Of a stretch of 64,000 bases of DNA, positions 1 through 11,700 are shown piece by piece (the stretch's first letter is position 1; every line of letters starts with the position of its first letter). A program made the position numbers and the translations under genes. Under the pieces are notes generated by a model. That model ran no database searches and was not told the DNA's origin. It worked only from the letters and a program-made list of their open reading frames with translations. The DNA is from Gigantopelta aegis (Eukaryota; Mollusca; Gastropoda; Neomphalida; Peltospiridae), in contig NC_054708.1 of NCBI RefSeq assembly GCF_016097555.1, forward strand, positions 26,613,572-26,677,571, given 5' to 3'.

Positions 1-639
1 TAACTTTCCTGATGCACATGGTGACCAAAAAACATAACAAGCAATGATATTTCTACAGACACACATATATCCATACTCAATGAACTATGAAAAAGTACCG
101 ACATGTGCGATGGCAGTTATGCCTTTTGGCATTAATAAACTTATACACAATGGGTACATTAAATCTACACACATCTGTCTACATCTGTTAGGGTAACCTA
201 ATAATAGATAAATTGTTTTCTAAGATAAATATTGTTTTATACATTACTCACTTTAAAGGTAATCGATTAAATGTTATTTTGCAGGTCGACTTTTTATGGT
301 TTTGAAGCTACAATTACCCCTAAATATCACAGTGGCCACCAAATATTAGTTTTGATATCCTTCTTGTAGCCTAAAGAATACATTTTGAGGGCATATGTAA
401 TCTTAAAATGGCTCAAAATAGTATTCTGGGCTAATTTGTACGTCATAATATTAAGAAATATCCACAGTGGCCATCTTGGAAAATGGCCACCATAGCCACC
501 ACAGGGCATATTGAGAATGCCTCCAATCTTTAAAATGTTCTCTATGATGTCTATGATGTGTGTGCCAAGTTTCATGCTTTTATCAAAAAGTGCATAATCT
601 GGTCATTTTGCTCCACATATCCTCTGGACTACTACATTG
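1..639. other. Intron sequence of CRAT, no gene seen
   Basis: AT-rich sequence left of the DIRS-like fossil. The 300-560 part is rich in short repeated words such as GTGGCCA and CCACC, which suggests dispersed repeat sequence, but I cannot name a family. By position it should be intronic to CRAT, whose earlier exons must lie outside the window. No exon with flanking splice signals was found. Confidence 0.4.
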
Positions 640-2520
640 TAGCACTAACCGATTGGGATCGTCTCTTGCTTCATCCGACATCGAGACTGCATCATCCACG
701 CTTGTTCCAGCTACACGCGTGGACTTTATCTCTGAGGGTTTGAAGAAGACAGGGTTCTCTTCCAAGACCATGACGGTGATACTGAAGGCACATCAGACAT
801 CCACTGCTGCTGCATATGTCTGTTGGCTTTGCTTTCACCGATGGTGCATACGACAGAAGCTGAGACCTCAGACTGTTCGTGTGGAGAAGTTAGCAGAGTT
901 TTTGCTGTATCTCCGGTCCACTTTGAAACTCAAGGGTTCTACCATAGCTGGCTAAGTCTCGGTCATTGCAACAGTTCGTGACTCAGCCAACTGATTCCAA
1001 ATTGGCAGCAGTTTTTGAGATGTACACTATGATAAAGGGTTTAAAGCATGAAGACCAGGTTCAACATTTTCGTCTACCAAAATGGGACCTGAATCTGTTC
1101 TGAGGGCCGTGTCCAAAGCACCTTACGAGCCCATAGTGGAGGCGTCCTTAGATGTTTTGACAAGGAAGATAGTGTTCCTGCTTGGCGTTGCTATGGTGGC
1201 CAGAATGTCAGACATCCATGCACTGGACGTGGACATGGTGCGGTTCCACAGAGACGATACATCCATCACACTGGGTCCGCATGATGTACAGGACTTGTCT
1301 TTATATCCTGTACGAGCCCTCAAGCACTACATCAAGAGAACAAAGCCTTTCCACAAGCATTGAAAGTGACTGTTCCTTTCATGCAACCAGAACCACATCA
1401 CTAAGAACACAGTGTTTACCTGGATTCAGTCTACAATTCTGTGCTCTTACCAAGCTGAGGGATTGCTTCCACCGTCAGCATCTAACCCGCATGAACTACA
1501 TGCACTTGCCACCATGATGTCGCTGCACTGCAATACACCTATTAACAGTATTTTAACAGGGTGTGTTGGGAAGTTACTTCTCCATCTACTATCTGCAAGA
1601 TGTATCTACCGAAGATGTTGATGGATTCCATCATCTGGGTCCTGTGGTCGCAGCACATGCTATGGTTAACACTGGTCACCCTCATTGCCGCTAATATCTG
1701 TGGGATTCCTGGACTGCACCCCGATATGTCCACAGAATTGACAGGTGAGGACTTGACAATTGTTTGTTGCACCATTCTGAAGTTAAGGCACTGGTTGGTG
1801 ACAGGACTTTTGTCAGGATAACATTAGTCAAAATGCACTGCACACTGGTGACCTGTTTTCACCTAATTGAGCTAGCAGATCATTGTTTACAAGAAAGAAA
1901 AAACAGGGGGATGTTTAGTTCAATGTTCTGACGGATTCACCCATTAGATTGTTGATGTTGTTACTAACCCAAGAATTGATTGGGAGGTTACCTAACACTT
2001 GCATTCCCAGTGGCTACGCTTACCCACCCTGTCAGAACCCTTTTGTTGTATGACGAGATAGCGGTTCTATACATAACGGTGGGATCGTTCCACCACTCCT
2101 CTGATGAATGCCACCATCACCGCTGTTACTACTAACATCACGGCTATAGTCTGTTTCGTGCATCCCACAAGAGATGGGCCAACCACAGCTGGCCTATTCT
2201 TCCACTGTGTCAGCTTCCTGCTGGTCCACGAGGAGAAGACGTGTGCATCTTCGGAGTACGGAACCCACCACCATCTGTTGAATGCTGCACTAGTTTGAGG
2301 ACAGGTGATGTTGAAAAGAAATGGAGAAAACTTGAGGTGTTTTCTCTTTTATAGATACATTACCTGTCATCAAGGGTTTGTACTCTCGCAGGCCTCCCCG
2401 CTTGCAGTTCTCTGTGTGATGAAGTTAAAGTCACATGACCGGAACAGGAAGGAGTGTGCAGTAGAAGAATTTTAGGCCATTCCATTGGCTGTTGGGATGC
2501 TTCAACCAGAGTACTATCCT
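640..2520 (+). mobile_element. Fossil DIRS-like tyrosine-recombinase retroelement
   Basis: Remains of a DIRS-type element. The plus-strand translations between about 640 and 1830 contain pieces typical of the tyrosine recombinase of DIRS elements: an N-terminal core-binding segment, a central segment with a LTRKIVFLLGVA-type helix, and a C-terminal part ending in a family-typical segment. From about 1890 to 2520 there is non-coding sequence that I take to be the element's 3' region. No reverse transcriptase or gag part was seen, so this is a 5'-truncated remnant. It is broken over several reading frames (several breaks) and looks old. It lies inside a CRAT intron and is abutted by a SINE at its right end. 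A Crypton-type recombinase is the main alternative. Confidence 0.7.
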
Positions 2521-2523
2521 TAG

Positions 2524-2725
2524 GAAGGAAATGTTTTATTTTACGACACACTCAACACATTTTATTTATGGTTATATGGCGTCGGACATATGGTTAAGGA
2601 TGACACAGATATTGAGAGAGGAAACCCGCTGTCGTCACTTCATGGGCTACTTTTTTCGAATAGCAGCAAGAGATCTTTTATATGTGCCATCCCACAGACA
2701 GGATAGCACATACCACGGCCTTTGT
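2524..2725 (-). mobile_element. tRNA-type SINE, T-A tail version, minus orientation
   Basis: Reads, on the minus strand, as the body and tail of the common SINE of this window. It has the core word AAAAGATCTCTTGCTGC and the tail ACCATATGTCCGACGCCATA, and ends in a TTTATTTAACGACGCA-like terminus (here slightly mutated). The tRNA-like head is missing. It abuts the DIRS-like fossil and lies 58 bp before a CRAT exon. Confidence 0.85.
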
Positions 2726-2783
2726 TTTCTGTACAATTGTTAAAGGTGCCATTTCCACTTACATGTGACTGGGTTTTTTCCAG

Positions 2784-5700
2784 TTCTTTTCACTAGACGT
2801 CCACAGCAGTGATGGAAAACTGTTAAATGAAGATCAGCTCCGTAACCAGCTGAAGAACATTGTGAACCAGTCACAACAGGTGGCACCGGCTCTTGGCATA
2901 CTCACAATGTGGGATCGACCGAGCTGGGCCAAAACATACAACAAAATTATTCAAGGTACATTTAGTCTGTCCATGTAATCTATTATGGTTGGTCTAATTC
3001 AAAGTTGCAAAAGCAAATAATACAAAATTTCTAGGTTATTGTTTTATTTGTGAATAAGACTAATTGTTGTGTTTTACCGTATGTTAAAGGGACTGTCCTG
3101 AATTTGCAGCCATTGTAAGATGTTTCTGACTAACGGTTGTTTTGACGACTAAAATTAAATAATAAATACATTTTCTTCTTTAAATACCAATTTAGTATAT
3201 CCAGTGTGTTTGTGGTCGTGTGTTTGTAACAGTCAGTGTTTGTAACAGTCAGTGTTTATATTCTTTATGATATATATGATGTATATTTTTTCGTACGTAC
3301 AAAATTGTCGGAAGGTAAAATCCAGTTTAATCAACAAAAAGGCTCTATTGGTTGAAAACAATGGAAACAAACTCAGGACTGTCCCTTTAATGGTATTAGA
3401 TCAATTTCAGCTGTGTTATTCCAAATCTCTTATGTGTTGACCGAGTTCTTTAATGGTATTAGATCAATTTCAGCTGTGTTATTCCAAATCTCTTATGTGT
3501 TGACCGAGTTCTTTAATGGTATTAGATCAATTTTAGCTGTGTTATTCCAAATCTCTTATGTGTTGACCGAGTTCTTTAATGGTATTAGATCAATTTTAGC
3601 TGTGTTATTCCAAATCTCTTATGTGTTGACCGAGTTCTTTAATGGTATTAGATCAATTTTAGCTGTGTTATTTCAAATCTCTTATGTGTTGACCGAGTTC
3701 TTTAATGGTATTAGATCAATTTCAGCTGTGTTATTCCAAATCTCTTATGTGTTGACAGAGTTCTTTAATGGTATTAGATCAATTTTAGCTGTGTTATTCC
3801 AAATCTCTTATGTGTTGACCGAGTTCTTTAATGGTATTAGATCAATTTTAGCTGTGTTATTCCAAATCTCTTATGTGTTGACCGAGTTCTTTAATGGTAT
3901 TAGATCAATTTTAGCTGTGTTATTTCAAATCTCTTATGTGTTGACCGAGTTCTTTAATGGTATTAGATCAATTTCAGCTGTGTTATTCCAAATCTCTTAT
4001 GTGTTGACAGAGTTCTTTAATGGTATTAGATCAATTTCAGCTGTGTTATTCCAAATCTCTTATGTGTTGACCGAGTTCTTTAATGGTATTAGATCAATTT
4101 CAGCTGTGTTATTCCAAATCTCTTATGTGTTGACCGAGTTCTTTAATGGTATTAGATCAATTTCAGCTGTGTTATTCCAAATCTCTTATGTGTTGACCGA
4201 GTTCTTTAATGGTATTAGATCAATTTCAGCTGTGTTATTCCAAATCTCTTATGTGTTGACCGAGTTCTTTATGTATTAGATCAATTTTAGCTGTGTTATT
4301 CCAAATCTCTTATGTGTTGACCGAGTTCTTTAATGGTATTAGATCAATTTCAGCTGTGTTATTCCAAATCTCTTATGTGTTGACCGAGTTCTTTAATGGT
4401 ATTAGATCAATTTAAGCTGTGTTATTCCAAATCTCTTATGTGTTGACCGAGTTCTTTAATGGTATTAGATCAATTTCAGCTGTGTTATTCCAAATCTCTT
4501 ATGTGTTGACCGAGTTCTTTAATGGTATTAGATCAATTTCAGCTGTGTTATTCCAAATCTCTTATGTGTTGACCGAGTTCTTTAATGGTATTAGATCAAT
4601 TTCAGCTGTGTTATTTCAAATCTCTTATGTGTTGACCGAGTTCTTTAATGGTATTAGATCAATTTCAGCTGTGTTATTCCAAATCTCTTATGTGTTGACC
4701 GAGTTCTTTTTTGCCAAAAGTAAGATATACATGTACTCACAAACTATGAATCTTAGAACAATAAAACGTGCTTGCACCAGTATATGTTCATCTCAATATA
4801 AATACAGAACTTCACATACATTGTTTTCGCTTCCTATTTATTGCACGAGTTTATTTTGCACAAGAATATATACCATGAGACCGCGTAGCGGTCAAGTGGT
4901 ATGTTCTTGTGCAAAATAAACGAAAACAACGTATGTAAAGTTCTGTATTTATTACATACCTTCTTTTATGTTTTACAAAAGCGGTTTTTAATTTAACGTC
5001 ATAACAACATCTATGATCAAAACTCCTTTCATGGATTCATTTAACATTAAGAATCATACAATGCGGCAGCCTTGTGTAATGTTTCAAATACAATAGAAGG
5101 CACTAACTGCTGTAAAAAGAAAAAGGGAATTCCCCATTTAAAAGTTCCGGTCTAGATTGCACATATGTGCGATACAGAATAAATTTATTACACGGTTTCA
5201 AAATGTCTTTATCACTATAGTAAGATTGAATAGGTATGTAATAAATGGTTTTATTATATAACATTTAGTGAAATATCTTAAAATATTAGTGAAATAAAAG
5301 TGTTATCAGTCACTCATTGACAATAACACATTTCAGAGTGAAAATTTCACTCTAAAATGTGTTATTGTCACTGTAGAAAGTGTTATCTTCACTGTAAGAA
5401 AGCCAGAACTATTTTGCTGCTGGCATTTTAAAAATAAAGGTAAATTGCCAAAAGTTATATAATAAATAGAAAATTTCATGTTTTTGGTCAAATATGATTT
5501 ATATCTCATCTCATGAAGTTTGCAATCATATCACACTCGTCGATGCAAGTGTGACTCATGACATATGATTGTAAACTTCACTTGATAAGATATAAATCAT
5601 ATTGAACAAAAAACATGAAATATCCTCTATGTATTACATTTGTAATTAAAATACTTAATAGCATTTATCTCTTTGTTGTTCTGCACTGAGATAACATTTC

Positions 5701-8700
5701 TTACAAACTATACAATCAATAAAACTTGATATACAAGCTATATGCATGAATGTTCATCTCAATACAAATGTACATGTGAATGAATTTTTGTTTAAAGTAA
5801 ACCAATAGCCATTTTGGTGCACATAATTTGGATACATAATTAAATATGTATGACATTAGTAAAAATCTAACTGTCCGTGTATATAACTTGTAGATAAACA
5901 CAACAAGAAATTAATGGAGGATATACAGAGAAGTATTTTTGTGCTGTGTTTGGACAAGTCGAGGCCAGATCTATCTCAAGAAGAAGCCAGAATCTTTGCA
6001 GCTGAACAGATGTTGCATGGTGGTGGTAGTCAGTTGAATTCAGCCAATCGGTGGTTTGATAAGACTCTGCAGGTAACAAATCATAACTTGTGTTACAAAA
6101 TTTGAAATAAAACAGGTTTAGATACAAATTATTTAAATAACATTATACTAACCAGCAGAAAGAATTATATTATCTGCAGCCAAAAGTGACCATTTTAAGC
6201 AGGGTTTATTTTGTTTTTGTTTAATTTCATTAATAAAGATTAACTTTAAACTTCTAAAAATAAACCTGCATTGTGGGAAGTAATAAAATTGACTGTGAGT
6301 TTTATAATTGAATATTGTCAACGTTTTCTAATTAGTTATTATGCGAAATAATGATTTCAGATGTTACTACAGTATACTATGAGCTTATCAACAGTTATTA
6401 GTGGATGTACATCTGAAAGGACTGTGGGGGCATCAAATGTACACCTTTTAAAAAAAAAATGTTTTTATTCGTCTGTATGTTTAGTTTATGATCGGGTCAG
6501 AGGGTACGAGTGGTCTAAACTATGAACACACGACAGCTGAGGGGCCTCCCATTGCCGCAATGATGGACCACATCCTTACTTACTGGTATGTATCAGACTC
6601 CTTTTACTTTTGATTATAAATGTTCCAGAGCCACATAAATGATTTACGGTAACTATCAGCATAAATATATAATGTACTTTGTCATGTATTAGCCGACTCC
6701 TTGTATAAGCCGACCTCTTAGTTTGACCATAAATATCAAGTACAAAATCACTGGCCTCGTCTATAAGCCGAAGTCATCTTTTGTCCAGTTGTAGGCCCTA
6801 CATTGTATTGATTTCAATAATACTATAAACAAATAGACTTGTGCTTTTCTTTTTCATTATATTTTCTTCCTCTTTAATTATTACAGACACGGTAATCGTC
6901 ATCGCAATGCTAACGTCTTCCATGCCATGCAAAAATAATTTAGCACTGATAAATCATAACAAGAAAATAAACAAATCAAGCTGTAACAACATATCACTGC
7001 ACATAAGTGATTTAATTATTCACTGAACAACAAATAATAAACTCATTAAGGCATGTTTAATCCCTGTTTTCCCCTCCACACAGAAACAAACGATTCTGTG
7101 ATCCATAGCTGTTGTTTACACAAAATTGTGTGATCCAATCAAATAAGAGCTTACAAAATGATATAGTACATCTAGACCTCAAAAGTCGGCTAATACACGG
7201 CAATATACAGTACCATCATTACCATAACTTTAACATATGTTTGACAATTCATTCCTAATTCTCGTTAACTAAAGTAAATTATTTCACTTCTTAACACAGA
7301 AGATTTTAATCATTAGAGGAGTACTTAAGACTACTCTACAGTTACTTTGTGGAATGATTATGGAGTTTATGTGTTTTAATCATAACATTAACCATAATTT
7401 TAATAAGTCATTACAATCAGCCATAGCTACAATTACCATTTTTAGCACACTTGATGATAAAAATGAGAGGAATGCAGTATTCTCTATCTATAAGTCATGC
7501 GACAGTGATTTCCATGTATGAGATAATCACTATGTCACGGTGTGAACCTACTCTTTAAGGGAGCTGATATTGGTTTCTTTATTTGTGCACATTAAATTTT
7601 TGGTGGAGTGCAGTCATCTTAAGCCATCAAGGAAATTAATACATTTGGTAGAAAAAATATGATGGAATCGTTTTTGACTGAATCCTGAATTTATTTCAAA
7701 TTCTTACAAAATGTTGAATTTTATTTGAAATTTTTTTTTTTTTTTTTTTTGTACAGCTCTTTACACTGTGTTTTAATTTGACTTTTAGTTTTTATATTTA
7801 AATTTATTATTGATATGCATATTCTTACCTTTATTCAACACCCAATAGCCAGTGTGTATTTTTTATGCTGGGGTGTCATTAAACATTATTTGTTAATTCG
7901 TTCGTTCATTTATTTTTTGCATACAATTTTTTATTTTATGTAGTGAGAAGAACACTGGGCCCAGCTCACCTGCTGGGGGTATGTCTGATGCGAGAAAACT
8001 CGACTTCACATTAAACAACGACATCCTAGACGATATTGAGAAGGCTAAGGAAGCCACAGAAAAGTTAGTTCTCATTACTGACAGATGTCACAAGTCAAAA
8101 ATTTCAGTATGATACACAATTTAAAAAAAAGATATATGAGAGAAAATTGGCAAGTTTTCTTATTAATATAATCATTTATTTATTTCAGTATTTTATCAGC
8201 CATGTAACTAAGGAAATAATTCTAGGGAGGGTTTGAATTACATGTATGTGGTTTAATTTCCTTATTTTAAAATAAAAACAGTTAAAATGACTATACATTT
8301 AGTAAAGAGATTGTTATAAGTTTGCTGTCATTGTAACTTGTTTTCAAGTAACAGTGTTGTAAAATAGTGTTTGTGTATTCAATGTTTTTCTGGTTGTCCT
8401 TATGTTTGTATTAACCCATAAAACTGAACTTTACATGTCAGTTATTCTGTACAAGCAAAAACATTTATAGTAGGAAATAAATGGCATTCAGCTACAACAA
8501 GCATCAGCATGATCAAAAACACATTGAATATACACTGATACTCTTTTTAAAAAATAATAAATATATAAAATAAAGTAAATAATATGTAATAAATAAAAGA
8601 AAACATATGTAATTTTTATCATTAAAAAGGAAATGTTAGTCAGAAACATCTTAACAATGGGAGAAAATTCTTCACAGTCTCTTTAAGAATGAGAAAATTG

Positions 8701-11700
8701 AGATTGAAATTGTCTAATTGTACATACTACGTGTATTGTACTATAAGTTTGAACTTGGGGCTTAGACTGATTGGGTGACAGAAAATGTTGCCAAATTATT
8801 TATTAAAGTTCAGAATTTGCACAAACAAATTTACTTTCAAAACAAAATATCAATTATTTCATGCATTATTATTTTGCCAAATGAAAATAAAATTTTCAAA
8901 TTGTTTTTAAAATTTACTATTGGAGAATTTGGCAAGTGCCTGAGTTAGCCCTAGAACTGAAGCTTTAATTTTTTTTAATACATAAAATTATATTGTCTAT
9001 CTCATAAAAGATCATGAATATTGTCACTCCTTTCAAGTTGGGTGTAGTAAAGTGTAAAACAAAAGTTAAAGTTTGTTTTGTTTAACGACACCACTAGAGC
9101 ACATTGATTAATTAATCATCGGCTATTGGATGTCAAACATTTGGGAGAAAACCCGCTACATTTTTTCATTATAGCAAGGGATCTTTTATATGCACCATCC
9201 CATAGACAGGATAGCACATACCATGGCAGTTGTGGTGCTCTGGCTAGAACTAAAAATAACCCAATGGGCCCACCAACAACTTTCATTCCATCATGCTGTT
9301 TTTCTAATTGCTCTTTTACAGATTCATACACAGTGTTAGTGTCAGAGTGTTCACGTACAGTGGATACGGCAAGAACTTCCCCAAGACGCAGAAGCTGAGT
9401 CCCGATGCCTACATACAGACAGCACTGCAGCTGGCATACTTTAGGTACTTGTCTTACTGGTGGTCGACTACATAAGGTGGTTAACAAATCGATAAACAGA
9501 TGTATAGGAAGAAACTTGCTGAGTACGAATCTACATCCTTTTGAAGATTTGAGCTTTTTTAACTGAATACTTCTTATATTTCAGATTATAAAGCAAAATG
9601 TGCTATTTACAAAGATTTCAGCTTGATGAACTGAATAATTGTTATATTTCAGAGTATAAAGCAAAATGTGTTAATTACTAAAATTTCAGCTTGATGAACT
9701 GAATATTTGTGATATTTCAGAGTATAAAACAAAATGTGCTATTTACAAAGATTTCAGCTTGATGAACTGAATACTTGTCATATCTCAGATTATAAAGCAA
9801 AATGTACTATTTACAAAGATTTCAGCTTGATAAACTGAATACTTGTTATATTTCAGATTATATTTTTTTAAATATGCTATTTACAAAGATTTCATCTTGA
9901 CAAACTGAATACTTGTTATATTTCAGAGTATAAAACAAAATGTGCTATTTACAAACATTTCAGCTTGATGAACTGAATACTTGCTATATTTCAGATTATA
10001 AAAAAATAATTGCGATTTACAAAGATTTCAGCTTGATGAACTGAATATTTGTTATATTTCAATTATAAAGCAAAATATGCTGTTTACAAAGATTTCAGCT
10101 TGATGAACTGAATACTTGTTATATTTCAGATTATAATTTTGTTTTTTGCTATTTACAAAGATTTCAGCTTGTTGAACCAAATACTTGTTATATTTTAGAG
10201 TATAAAGCAAAATGTATTATTTACAAAGATTTCAGTTTGATGAACTGAATACTTGCTATATTTCAGATTATAAAAAAAAATAATTGCGATTTACAAAGAT
10301 TTCAGCTTGATGAACCGAATACTTGTTATATTTTAGAGTATAAAGCAAAATGTATTATTTACAAAGATTTCAGCTTGACAAACTGAATACTTGTTATATT
10401 TCAGGTTATATGGGAAAACGTGTGCTACGTATGAGTCTGCATCTTTGCGAAGATTTCAACTTGGAAGAACCGACACGATCAGATCATGTTCGATCGATTC
10501 GCTGAACTTCACGCGCGCCATGGATGACTCTAGTTTAACCAACAGTGTTAAAGCTGACCTCTTCCGACAGGCAGTCCTTGCACACAGAAAATACACAGAT
10601 GAGGTGAGTTTGATAAATGATCACTAACTCTACAGGGATTTATTCAGGCATTCTGTGGGTCCAAACATAGGATCCTTCCCAAAATTAAAATGGCTCTGAA
10701 AATTCCCAATTTCTATACTGAAAATTCCCAATATAAGATGTTTGTTCTAGTACTTTAAATGATTAATTTAACACTGATGTAATGCATTATTCAGTGGCCT
10801 AAAGAAAAATCCCAAGTATGATTTACTCAAGCTAATTTTTCCAATCCTATGAGACATGGGACCTTGGTGATAAATCCGTTCTTTATAAAAATTTTGTGCC
10901 AGGTATAATTCAGTGGTGATTGTTGGGGAGGCCTCAGTGGCACGGTGGTTAAGCCATCGGACTACAGGCTGGTAGGTACAGGGTTCGCAGCCCAGTACCG
11001 GCTCCAACCCAGAGCGAGTTCTTAAGGGCTCAGTGGTAGGTGTAAGGTCACTACACCCTCTTCTTTCTAGCCGATGATTAAATAGTCATTGTGCTCTAGT
11101 GGAATCGTTAAACAAAACAATCTTTAATATTAACTTTAGAAACAAAGTGAAAGTGCTAACCACTAACCCACTGTCCTGGACAGACAGTCCAGAGAGCTGA
11201 GGTGTGTGCCCAGGACAGCATGCTTGAACCTTAATTGGATATAAGCATGGAAATAAGTTGAAATGAAATTAAATGGTGGGGAGGTGGGTAACAAATGCCT
11301 ATGTGGCAGCAACAGGTTTCTTCTTTAATTCTGTAAACCAGATTTTGCAATTACAATTCATACAGTTCAACTGTGTTTTCTTGTGTGTTCTGTTTATTTC
11401 AGACTATTCATGCACAAAATATATAGTTAAAGTTTGTTTTGTTTTTAACGACACTACTAGAGCACATTTATTTATTAATCATTAGCTATTGGATATCAGA
11501 CGTTTGGTAATTTTGACATATAGTCTTAGAGAAGAAACCCACTACATTTTTCCATTAGTAGCAATCGATCTTTTATATGCACTATCCCACAAACAGGATA
11601 GCCATTTTGCCTGTTGGCCAATCCCCAACCAGCATTATAATTGGGAATAAATATAGTTTAAACCAGACAGGATAGCACATACAGCCTTTGATATACCAGT

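Noticed and set aside
3413-4919. Two long open frames of a 21-residue repeat (288 and 166 residues)
   Set aside because: They are the plus-strand reading of the 63-bp tandem array in a CRAT intron; no promoter, splice context or domain supports a protein.
9570-10404. Array of repeated units as a possible CRISPR or satellite unrelated to the gene
   Set aside because: Units match the following CRAT exon border, so a splice-junction origin explains it better.
10928-11000. SINE heads as functional tRNA genes
   Set aside because: They have A- and B-box-like words but do not fold into a complete cloverleaf with an acceptor stem, and they continue into SINE bodies.
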